Positions 25,960-33,437 of a stretch of 57,627 nt of DNA are shown one piece after another. The stretch covers positions 1 to 57,627 of the forward strand of contig CAJMRL010000017.1 in assembly GCA_905215805.1 (NCBI GenBank), written 5' to 3'. A program made the translations under genes and the position numbers. The first letter of the stretch is position 1. Every line of letters starts with the position of its first letter. The stretch is from an uncultured bacterium (GTDB lineage Bacteria > Bacillota > Clostridia > UBA1381). The notes below the pieces were generated by a model. It was not told where the DNA came from, did not search any database, and saw only the letters and a program-made list of their open reading frames with translations.

Positions 25960-27387
25960 TTATGCCAATTCAAGTGTAAATGTAAACTTAGTAAATTTAG
26001 CATCAGATCCTTCTTTTGCATCAACACTTTCAACCCATATACTTTGCTTATGCAAAACAAGTATATTTTTTACAAAAGATAATCCAAGTCCTGCTCCGCT
26101 TTTTTCTTTGCTTCTTGATTTATCTGTTTTATAAAATCTGTTAAATATATTTGCCATATCCGCCCCTTCAATTCCGTCTCCGAAATTACCGACGCATATA
26201 TGAGCCTTACCGTCTGCTATCCACGTACGTACACTCATTGTTGTATTTGGATAACTAAATTTTACAGCATTGTCAAGCAGATTAATAACAACTCTTTTTA
26301 TTGAGTCCTTATCGGCAAGCACGTTGATTTTTTCAGGTTTACAATCGAAATTTAAATCAAGATTTCTTTCTTCAATTTTATTAGTCATTCCTATAATACA
26401 GATTCTTATAAGCTCATTTATGTCAAACTTCTCTATAGTAAGCTGATATTCGCTCGAAGACATTTTCGTCATCTCAAGCATATCATTAACAAGCTTTGTA
26501 AGTCTTTGAGATTCTTCAAGTACTATCTTAAGATAGTACTCTTCCTCATCCTTAGGAATAGCTCCGTTAAGTATACTCTGTACAAATCCAGAGATGCTTG
26601 TCATAGGTGTTCTAAGCTCATGGGAAACGTCTGATACAAATCTGGAACGCTGATCCTCAAGTTCTTCAAGGCTATGAGCCATGAAGTTAAAACTTGATGC
26701 AAGCTGTCCTATTTCATCTCTGCTGTTAACTTCAACACGTTTTGTAAAATTTCCTGCCGCCATATCTCTTACAGCTTTATTTATATCTTGTATAGGCTTA
26801 GACAGTCTCTTGGACTGCATATATCCTAATACGCAGGCGACGGCCAGAGAAATAAGCAGAACAATTACAAACCACTTTGCCATTTCAAAAAATGTTTCGC
26901 GCATTTTAGGAAGCATGGAATTGAAAAACATTACGCCCACTATATTCCCGTTATAACTGATCGGCAACGCAATTGTGAGTACTTTTTGTTTATCGTATTG
27001 ACCGTTAAAATCCCCAAGCTCGCGTACCATTTTACCGTTCAAAGCGGTATCAAGCATATCATTAGGCACATTTGTGACCTTATTAGAAGTATTTTCCGTA
27101 ATTTCGCCAACAGAATTTACAACTATTATATCTGCATGAACAAGGTTTCCTAAATTAGACAGCTGATATCTATAAGCATTTCTTGCCCTTATATCATTTT
27201 CTTCTATTTGAAAGACCCCCGTCATTTGTTCAATTGTGCTTGCCAGCTGCATTATATTATCGACCTGAGTATTTTCTGTATAATTATATAAAAAAGAAGT
27301 AAAAGTTGCCCCTACAATAGAAAGAGCGACAAGCGCTATTACGGCATAAGTGCAGAATAATCTCGAGAAAATACTTTTAAAAAACAT
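25960..27387 (-). CDS. Membrane sensor histidine kinase
   Basis: A 475-residue sensor with two membrane helices (about 10-32 and 170-190) around an extracytoplasmic sensor of about 135 residues. A HAMP domain follows (about 190-243), then HisKA with phospho-accepting His256 in Ser-His-Glu-Leu-Arg-Thr-Pro-Met, then HATPase_c with Asn-Leu-Leu-Asp-Asn-Ala-Val-Lys-Phe and a Gly-Ala-Gly-Leu-Gly-Leu-Ser lid. It follows its response regulator gene by 21 bases, behind a taggagg site. The signal is not recognisable. Confidence 0.93.
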   Translation of the reverse strand: MFFKSIFSRLFCTYAVIALVALSIVGATFTSFLYNYTENTQVDNIMQLASTIEQMTGVFQIEENDIRARNAYRYQLSNLGNLVHADIIVVNSVGEITENTSNKVTNVPNDMLDTALNGKMVRELGDFNGQYDKQKVLTIALPISYNGNIVGVMFFNSMLPKMRETFFEMAKWFVIVLLISLAVACVLGYMQSKRLSKPIQDINKAVRDMAAGNFTKRVEVNSRDEIGQLASSFNFMAHSLEELEDQRSRFVSDVSHELRTPMTSISGFVQSILNGAIPKDEEEYYLKIVLEESQRLTKLVNDMLEMTKMSSSEYQLTIEKFDINELIRICIIGMTNKIEERNLDLNFDCKPEKINVLADKDSIKRVVINLLDNAVKFSYPNTTMSVRTWIADGKAHICVGNFGDGIEGADMANIFNRFYKTDKSRSKEKSGAGLGLSFVKNILVLHKQSIWVESVDAKEGSDAKFTKFTFTLELA

Positions 27388-27408
27388 ACGCCGTATCCTC
27401 CTAAGTTG

Positions 27409-28095
27409 TTATCTTACTTCAAATCTATACCCAACACTCCACACTGTATCTATTTTCCAATTAGCCTCAACATTTTTTAATTTTTCTCTTAAACGCTTAA
27501 TATGAACATCAACAGTTCTGGTATCACCCGGATAGTCGAATCCCCATACTTCTTCAAGAAGTTGTTCACGCGTAAATACTCTATTTGGATGCGATGCAAG
27601 GAAATAAAGCAGCTCAAGCTCTTTTGCCGGAAGATTTATATATTCACCATCAAGTTTAAGCTCATAATTTGATAAATTTATAGTCAATTTAGGGAATACC
27701 ACTTCTTTTTCTGCCTCGTTGTCCTTAGCTTCAGAACGTCTTAATACGGCCTTTACTCTCGCAACTAACTCTTTTATGTCAAAAGGTTTTGTTATATAAT
27801 CATCAGCCCCAAGTTCAAGACCAAGAACCTTATCAAAGGTTTCACCCTTTGCTGTAAGCATTATAATAGGTATATTACTTATACGTCTTATTTCACGGCA
27901 AACTTGCAACCCGTCCATTTTAGGCATCATAACATCAAGTATAACTATTGACGGAGCCTCCGAGCGAAAAAGTTCAAGAGCCTTTTCACCATCATATGCC
28001 GTACAGGTTTCAAAGCCTTCATTTTTAAGATTTAAACGAATTAATTCAACAATATGCGTATCATCATCAACTATCAAAACTTTATTTGGAGTCAT
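27409..28095 (-). CDS. OmpR-family response regulator
   Basis: A 228-residue regulator. The receiver domain has the acidic pocket Asp10-Asp11-Asp12 and phospho-accepting Asp54 in Val-Ile-Leu-Asp-Val-Met-Met-Pro. The C-terminal winged helix ends Asp-Thr-Val-Trp-Ser-Val-Gly-Tyr-Arg-Phe. I prefer ATG 28095 to GTG 28104: the aggaagg site is well placed for the ATG but touches the GTG. It is transcribed with the histidine kinase downstream. Confidence 0.94.
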   Translation of the reverse strand: MTPNKVLIVDDDTHIVELIRLNLKNEGFETCTAYDGEKALELFRSEAPSIVILDVMMPKMDGLQVCREIRRISNIPIIMLTAKGETFDKVLGLELGADDYITKPFDIKELVARVKAVLRRSEAKDNEAEKEVVFPKLTINLSNYELKLDGEYINLPAKELELLYFLASHPNRVFTREQLLEEVWGFDYPGDTRTVDVHIKRLREKLKNVEANWKIDTVWSVGYRFEVR

Positions 28096-28128
28096 AACTA
28101 TCACCCTTCCTACATTTTATTACGTAAC

Positions 28129-28157
28129 ATTATATCACATTTGATTTACTCTTGCAA
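28129..28157 (-). promoter_or_regulatory. Sigma-A promoter of the two-component operon
   Basis: Minus-strand TTGCAA (28152-28157), a 17-base spacer and a perfect TATAAT (28129-28134). Confidence 0.75.
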
Positions 28158-28190
28158 GTATTTTTTGACAATTATCCTTGTGTTTATAGG

Positions 28191-29417
28191 TCATATATTA
28201 TTTTTTACTTCAACTGCTACATCTTCTAAAGTTATATCGTTTTTACGTGCTATCTCAGCTGCATCCTCATATTCAATTTTACTGCGGTTTACTCCATATC
28301 CCCAAGCTTCTTTGATTCTAATATCCCCATATGAAGTGTTTATGGTTTTTATTCTCCTATCAAGAATATATCTTTCACAGACATATTCTCTTATTCCAAG
28401 CGTTGTGGTATACTTAAAAATCATCTCTGCCATATAACGGCGTTTATCCATCGTACATATACATGTAAGAAGAATACCGGGCCTGCTTTTTTTCATATGT
28501 ATCGGAGTCATAAAAACGTCCAAAGCACCGTTCACCAAAAGAATTTCCTGTGCAAAAGCTTGCGCCTCGGGCGTCATATCATCTATATCGCATGAAAGTT
28601 CCACTACTGTATTATCTTTGTCATCGGTTTCTCCAATCATAGCTCTTACGCAATTTGCTGTTTCAAAATCCTTGTTTCCCATTCCGTATCCCGTTTTTTC
28701 TGTACGCATCACCGGCATACGTGTAAATTCCTTCACAAAATATTTTAGCAGCGCTGCTCCTGTGGGTGTACACAATTCTCCTTCTGTTTGACCGCTATAG
28801 CATGGAATATTTCTTAATATATATTCAGTTGCCGGAGCCGGAACCGGAAGTATCCCATGAGCACATTTTACTTGTCCGAATCCGATGCATACCGGCGAAG
28901 CAATAATTTTTTCGGGAGCTAAGTCATATATAAGTAAACATACGCCTATAACATCCGCTACTGCATCCATTGTACCTACTTCATGAAAATGTATTTGACC
29001 TACCGGACGTCCATGCGCATGACTTTCTGCTTCTGCTATAAGAGCGTATACCGATTCAGCATCTTCTTTTACTTGTTGAGGAACATTTAATTTATCTATA
29101 ATTTTATGTATATCCTTCATCCCATGATGTTCATGATGGTGGTGATGTTCGTGAACGTGAGTTTCATTGCTATGATGATGTTCATGATGATGTTCATGAT
29201 GATGCACACCCTCTTCATGACCATTCACAGCTACTCTTATTTTCGTTCCGGTTATTCCGCATTTTGATGACGGTTCAGAGCTAATTACTATTCCCGGAAG
29301 ATTGAGATTATTCATCTTTTCTATAAACCCATTATTATTAGGATGAAGTTCTAACAAAGCAGCCATCAGCATATCGCCAGCAGCTCCCATATTACATTCC
29401 AAATATAATGTTCGCAT
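28191..29417 (-). CDS. larC: Nickel-pincer cofactor nickel insertase LarC
   Basis: A 408-residue protein matching LarC, which inserts nickel into the pincer cofactor of lactate racemase and related LarA enzymes in a CTP-dependent way. The opening Leu-Glu-Cys-Asn-Met-Gly-Ala-Ala-Gly-Asp-Met sequence is typical. A His-rich stretch at about residues 73-101 is a likely metal store. The gene is one uninterrupted frame, unlike Lactiplantibacillus plantarum, where larC needs a programmed frameshift. It lies 28 bases after larE. No larA or larB is in the window. Confidence 0.93.
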   Translation of the reverse strand: MRTLYLECNMGAAGDMLMAALLELHPNNNGFIEKMNNLNLPGIVISSEPSSKCGITGTKIRVAVNGHEEGVHHHEHHHEHHHSNETHVHEHHHHHEHHGMKDIHKIIDKLNVPQQVKEDAESVYALIAEAESHAHGRPVGQIHFHEVGTMDAVADVIGVCLLIYDLAPEKIIASPVCIGFGQVKCAHGILPVPAPATEYILRNIPCYSGQTEGELCTPTGAALLKYFVKEFTRMPVMRTEKTGYGMGNKDFETANCVRAMIGETDDKDNTVVELSCDIDDMTPEAQAFAQEILLVNGALDVFMTPIHMKKSRPGILLTCICTMDKRRYMAEMIFKYTTTLGIREYVCERYILDRRIKTINTSYGDIRIKEAWGYGVNRSKIEYEDAAEIARKNDITLEDVAVEVKNNI

Positions 29418-29445
29418 TGTATATTGACTCCTTTTGCATTAAATT

Positions 29446-30189
29446 TTAACGTGTTTCCATATCAACCATAACGATATCAAAATACGGTTTTAGCTCAGAC
29501 AATATTTTCTCCCTATTCTCTATAAGCTTTGAAATTTGAGATTCTTTAACCTGAATACGCGCAGCTTTATCATAGATGCGCACTCTGAAATCCCTGAATC
29601 CCATTAACGACAGCTTCTCTTCAGCCCTTTCCACTTTTTTTAAAGAATCCTTTGTTATAGCAACGTCTACTGGGATCCTTGTTGCAAGACAGGCATAAGA
29701 TGGTTTGTCCCAAGTAAACAATCCGGCTTCCTTTGATAATTTTCGTATCTGTTTTTTTGTAAGACCGCATTCTCTCAAAGGAGATCTTACGCACAATTCA
29801 TTTATTGCCTTCATTCCCGGACGATCTTCTATACTGTCAGAAGCATTTGTACCGTCTATAATTAGTTCTATTCCATCAGCATGAGCATTTTGCTTTAAAG
29901 CCGAAAACAGTCTTTTTTTACAATAATAGCATCTATCCTTTGGATTTGAACTGATTATATTGTCCGATAAAATATCTAATTCAATAACTTTAAGTTTTAT
30001 ATCCAAATAACTGCATAATTTTAATGCGTCATTAAGCTCGAATTCAGGCTGAAACTGCGTCTTTATATAGTATGGCTGTACATATGCCCCATATTTTTTA
30101 GAAGCATATAACAAGTATGCTGAATCCACGCCTCCTGAAAAGCCAAGAGCCGCTCTTTTGTTTTCAGCAAAAAATTCTTTTAAATTCAT
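29446..30189 (-). CDS. larE: Pincer-cofactor sulfur transferase LarE
   Basis: A 247-residue PP-loop enzyme that adenylates the cofactor precursor and adds sulfur. The PP-loop Ser-Gly-Gly-Val-Asp-Ser is at residues 18-23. Cys87, Cys90 (Cys-Tyr-Tyr-Cys) and Cys167 (Ser-Tyr-Ala-Cys) match the three-cysteine LarE type that can hold a [4Fe-4S] cluster, rather than the single sacrificial Cys type. It is first in a two-gene operon with larC. No clear ribosome site precedes the ATG; a 13-pair hairpin lies 15 bases upstream. Confidence 0.93.
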   Translation of the reverse strand: MNLKEFFAENKRAALGFSGGVDSAYLLYASKKYGAYVQPYYIKTQFQPEFELNDALKLCSYLDIKLKVIELDILSDNIISSNPKDRCYYCKKRLFSALKQNAHADGIELIIDGTNASDSIEDRPGMKAINELCVRSPLRECGLTKKQIRKLSKEAGLFTWDKPSYACLATRIPVDVAITKDSLKKVERAEEKLSLMGFRDFRVRIYDKAARIQVKESQISKLIENREKILSELKPYFDIVMVDMETR

Positions 30190-30203
30190 TTAATAATAAT
30201 TTG

Positions 30204-30236
30204 AATATATTCATATATAAAAAATATGAATATATT
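30204..30236 (-). promoter_or_regulatory. Perfect hairpin in the larE leader
   Basis: A 13-base perfect inverted repeat (30204-30216 and 30224-30236) with a 7-base A-rich loop, between the larE promoter and its start codon. It could be an operator for a dimeric regulator or an RNA structure affecting translation. No T run follows, so a terminator is unlikely. Confidence 0.5.
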
Positions 30237-30273
30237 ATCTCCATTTCGTAATATTGGTTTTATATACAAATTA

Positions 30274-30302
30274 ATTATATCACATATTATAGCTGATTGC
30301 AA
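30274..30302 (-). promoter_or_regulatory. Sigma-A promoter of larEC
   Basis: Minus-strand TTGCAA (30297-30302), a 17-base spacer and TATAAT (30274-30279). The remaining sequence from 30303 to 30411 shows nothing else recognisable. Confidence 0.75.
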
Positions 30303-30411
30303 GGCATTTGATATTGTTTGATGAAAAATGATTAAGAAGCTTATTCTTACTTAATATTTTTTACATTTATCATAATATTATGTCCTTGCATTTATTTTTA
30401 CGCATATACAA

Positions 30412-30464
30412 AAAGAAAGAGAGATTTCAAGAAAACTTAATTTTCATGAAACTTCTCTTTCTTT
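30412..30464 (-). terminator. Terminator after the aldo/keto reductase
   Basis: An 18-base stem (arms 30412-30429 and 30447-30464, one mismatch and one G-T pair), T-rich on the minus strand, about 80 bases after the gene. Confidence 0.75.
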
Positions 30465-30542
30465 ATTGAAAGATCCGAATTTATATTATAAATCCGCACT
30501 CCTTAATTTTAATATGGCTTTATTCATGCAGTATATGTAAAA

Positions 30543-31529
30543 TTATTCTGATAAAATAGCATCTATTGCAGCAAGCTCATCTGCTGTAAAATCCAAATTT
30601 TGCAATGCCGCTACATTTTCCTTAATCTGTGATGATTTTGATGCTCCAAGAAGAACACTTGTAAGCTTGCCTCCTCTCAAGTTCCATGCACATGCCATCT
30701 GAGCAAGTGACTGTCCACGGTTCTGAGCAATATCATTAAGCTTTACAACCTTTGCTATAATATCCGGCTTGATCCTGTCGGGAGTAAGGAACTGTGATTT
30801 CGTTGCACGTGAACCCTCTGGGATGCCATGAATATACTTATTGGTCAGTAATCCTTGTGCCAACGGACAGAAGGAGATTGAGCCTATACCCTCATAATCA
30901 AGAACATCTTGTAAACCATTTTCTATCCACCGTTCAAACATATTGTATCTTGGCTGATGAATCAGAAGTGGTGTGCCAAGCGACTTCATTATGGATGCCA
31001 TCTTTTTTGTCTGCGCTGCATTATAGTTAGATACGCCGACATACAAAGCTTTGCCGCTTCTTACAATTTGGTCAAGAGCTGCAGCTGTCTCCTCAAGCGG
31101 AGTTTCTGTATCAGGACGGTGATGATAGAATATATCAACATACTCAAGCCCCATACGTTTCAAGCTCTGGTCAAGACTTGCAATAAGATACTTTCTTGAA
31201 CCATGATCACCATAAGGTCCCGGCCACATTCCATAGCCTGCTTTTGTTGAAACAATAATTTCATCACGGTATGCAGAAAGCTCGTTTTTCATAATTTTAC
31301 CGAAATTCTCTTCTGCGCTTCCCGGATAAGGACCATAGTTATTGGCAAGATCAAAGTGTGTAATACCAAGGTCAAATGATGTTGTAATCATATCAACCAT
31401 ATTATCATAATTGTCACCGCTGCCAAAATTGTGCCAAAGTCCAAGTGAAAATGCCGGAAGCATAAGACCGCTTCGTCCGCATCTGTTGTACTTCATATTT
31501 TCATATCTTTTTTGATCTGCAATATACAT
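30543..31529 (-). CDS. Aldo/keto reductase, YghZ-like
   Basis: A 328-residue NADPH-dependent aldehyde reductase of the L-glyceraldehyde-3-phosphate reductase (YghZ) type. The catalytic set is visible: Asp and Tyr in Phe-Asp-Leu-Ala-Asn-Asn-Tyr-Gly-Pro, Lys in Ser-Thr-Lys-Ala-Gly-Tyr-Gly-Met-Trp-Pro-Gly, and His in Phe-Tyr-His-His-Arg-Pro-Asp. The C-terminal nucleotide-binding segment Val-Leu-Leu-Gly-Ala-Ser-Lys-Ser-Ser-Gln is present. It is a single gene between two terminators. The physiological substrate is uncertain; methylglyoxal and related toxic aldehydes are typical. Confidence 0.92.
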   Translation of the reverse strand: MYIADQKRYENMKYNRCGRSGLMLPAFSLGLWHNFGSGDNYDNMVDMITTSFDLGITHFDLANNYGPYPGSAEENFGKIMKNELSAYRDEIIVSTKAGYGMWPGPYGDHGSRKYLIASLDQSLKRMGLEYVDIFYHHRPDTETPLEETAAALDQIVRSGKALYVGVSNYNAAQTKKMASIMKSLGTPLLIHQPRYNMFERWIENGLQDVLDYEGIGSISFCPLAQGLLTNKYIHGIPEGSRATKSQFLTPDRIKPDIIAKVVKLNDIAQNRGQSLAQMACAWNLRGGKLTSVLLGASKSSQIKENVAALQNLDFTADELAAIDAILSE

Positions 31530-31612
31530 TGTTCAGTCTCCTTATATTATATAATTTGTATATTTTTTTACTTTTCAAACAGAATTCGATATATATTATC
31601 GCATTTACATTA

Positions 31613-31650
31613 ATTAAAACTGACTCCTATTAAACTTAGGAGTCAGCTTT
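31613..31650 (-). terminator. Terminator after the adenylating enzyme gene
   Basis: A perfect 10-pair stem ctgactccta/taggagtcag (31620-31629 and 31637-31646) followed on the minus strand by a T-rich run. It ends the condensation/carrier/ligase operon four bases after its last stop. Confidence 0.85.
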
Positions 31651-31653
31651 TAA

Positions 31654-33165
31654 TTAAAAACGCTTTATCTTTTTTGTTGTACTCTTATCAAATTCAGTAT
31701 CTCTAACCTTCAATGATGAGATACGTTTATACAACGGCATGTCCTTGTTAAAATCATCAATTATATCCTGAAGCGCTTTATTGATATCTTCTATTCCATG
31801 TTTTTCCGCATAATCGGTATCCGGGAATATTTCGGCCTCAATATTCTGTCCGTTTTCCCGCACAAGAATTTCTTTAACAATGTCATTTTTGCCCAGTGCA
31901 TTTTCAAGTTCTTCAGGTGAAATATTTTCACCATTGGAAAGGATAATAAGATTTTTCTTTCTTCCTGTGATATAAAGGAATCCATCTTCATCTATTTTTC
32001 CTAAATCACCGGTATGAAGCCATCCGTCCTTATCAAGAGCCTCTGCTGTTTCTTCGGGCATTTTATAATATCCCATCATAACGCTCGAGCCTCTTACACA
32101 AATCTCCTCATTATCAAACTTAATCTCGCAATTCGACAGCGGTTTTCCTATAGAACCTGTCTTTGCTGCAATTTGATTGTTGTTGCTTATAACCGGTGAA
32201 CATTCAGTCATTCCGTAGCCTTGAAGTATACTGATTCCGTACTCTTCAAAGAAGTCTACCAAATCAGGATTTAAATATGCTCCTCCGCTGAATATTATTT
32301 TCAAATTTCCGCCAAATGCAGCCTGAGCAACCATTGGCTTTGGAATATTTGGATCGGCGTCTCTCAGCTGCTGATAAATGGTTTCAATAATCAAAGGCAC
32401 AAGAAGTGTAACTTCCGGCTTAAACTTCTTAAAATTACGTGCAAAATGCAGCATTGAATCATTAATACATATACATGAGCCTAAAGACAAACTCTTCAGA
32501 ATCCCAGACGTAAGACAATATGAGTGATGTATAGGTAAAACAGACATAGATACAGTTCCGGGTTCTATTATTACAACACACGCTTCTACATTTGACGCAA
32601 GGTTTCTATGGCTGAGCATAACCCCTTTGCTTTTACCTGTTGTGCCTGAAGTATACATCAGCGTACAAAGCTTATCAGGATCTATTTCGGTATTATAAGT
32701 TCCTCGGCATTCTTCCAAAAGCTTAGGCAGAGAATAACCTCCATCGACAGCTACATTGTCCTGCATTGCAATCAGATGAGTAATCTCGGGACATTTCTCC
32801 TTTATATTCGCAACCATGGCTGCCTGAGTCTTATCATAGATCAAAGCAGAAACGTCAGCACGGTTCAAAAGCTCATACAACTCTGCCGGCGGAAGTGACG
32901 CATCCAATGGCACTGCAACACTGCCGCTGTTTACTGTTCCCAAATAGCTTATAATCCATTCATAGCTGCTCATTCCCACAAGCGCAATATGCTTTCCTAT
33001 TAAGTTGAACTTATCGAGGATACAGCTTACTGTCTCACTGTCTTCTTTCAACTGGGAATATGTCTTTTCTTTGATATCTTTACCTTCAATATATTTGAAA
33101 GCAATCATGTCCGCATAATCGGTAGTACACTGTTCAATAATGTCCTTTATCGTATTAATAGCCAT
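31654..33165 (-). CDS. Freestanding AMP-forming acyl/aminoacyl ligase
   Basis: A 503-residue enzyme of the ANL superfamily that activates a carboxylic acid as an adenylate. Core motifs are intact: Tyr-Thr-Ser-Gly-Thr-Thr-Gly-Lys-Ser-Lys-Gly (A3) near residue 158, Gly-Tyr-Gly-Met-Thr-Glu (A5), His-Thr-Gly-Asp-Leu-Gly (A7), Gly-Arg-Lys-Lys-Asn (A8) and the C-terminal Lys of the Thr-Thr-Lys-Lys-Ile-Lys-Arg segment (A10). I chose ATG 33165 behind aggaggg rather than an ATG at 33195. It is third in an operon after a condensation-like gene and a carrier gene, so it probably loads that carrier. Fatty, aryl or amino acid substrate cannot be told. Confidence 0.85.
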   Translation of the reverse strand: MAINTIKDIIEQCTTDYADMIAFKYIEGKDIKEKTYSQLKEDSETVSCILDKFNLIGKHIALVGMSSYEWIISYLGTVNSGSVAVPLDASLPPAELYELLNRADVSALIYDKTQAAMVANIKEKCPEITHLIAMQDNVAVDGGYSLPKLLEECRGTYNTEIDPDKLCTLMYTSGTTGKSKGVMLSHRNLASNVEACVVIIEPGTVSMSVLPIHHSYCLTSGILKSLSLGSCICINDSMLHFARNFKKFKPEVTLLVPLIIETIYQQLRDADPNIPKPMVAQAAFGGNLKIIFSGGAYLNPDLVDFFEEYGISILQGYGMTECSPVISNNNQIAAKTGSIGKPLSNCEIKFDNEEICVRGSSVMMGYYKMPEETAEALDKDGWLHTGDLGKIDEDGFLYITGRKKNLIILSNGENISPEELENALGKNDIVKEILVRENGQNIEAEIFPDTDYAEKHGIEDINKALQDIIDDFNKDMPLYKRISSLKVRDTEFDKSTTKKIKRF

Positions 33166-33187
33166 TTTTTCCCTCCTGATGGATTGC

Positions 33188-33418
33188 TTATTCATTCATA
33201 AGCTTCTCAATATACTTTACAGCCTCTCCCACTGTTCTGAGAGTACGAACCTCTGTTTCATCTACCACTATATCATATTCTTCTTCAAGATATCCAAGAA
33301 GTGACATAAACTGGAATGAGTTCATTCCCAAATCTTCTATAAATCTTGTCTCTTCCGTTATGTCTTCTATAGGCGTATCAACGTACTCCACCAACTTTTC
33401 TTTAAGATCCTCAAACAT
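33188..33418 (-). CDS. Freestanding acyl/peptidyl carrier protein
   Basis: A 76-residue acidic four-helix carrier protein. The phosphopantetheine attachment site is Ser34 in Leu-Gly-Met-Asn-Ser-Phe-Gln-Phe-Met. The residue before Ser is Asn rather than the usual Asp of the Asp-Ser-Leu motif, which may alter recognition by the phosphopantetheinyl transferase. It is encoded between a condensation-like enzyme (19 bases upstream) and an adenylating enzyme (22 bases downstream), so it should be the shared carrier of this small pathway rather than the fatty-acid-synthesis ACP. No holo-ACP synthase is in the window. Confidence 0.88.
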   Translation of the reverse strand: MFEDLKEKLVEYVDTPIEDITEETRFIEDLGMNSFQFMSLLGYLEEEYDIVVDETEVRTLRTVGEAVKYIEKLMNE

Positions 33419-33437
33419 TTTAATTCCTCCTTATATT

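Noticed and set aside
29146..29215. Short repetitive tract of catgatgatg type, resembling a microsatellite or CRISPR-like repeat
   Set aside because: It encodes the His-rich metal-binding stretch of LarC and has no spacers.
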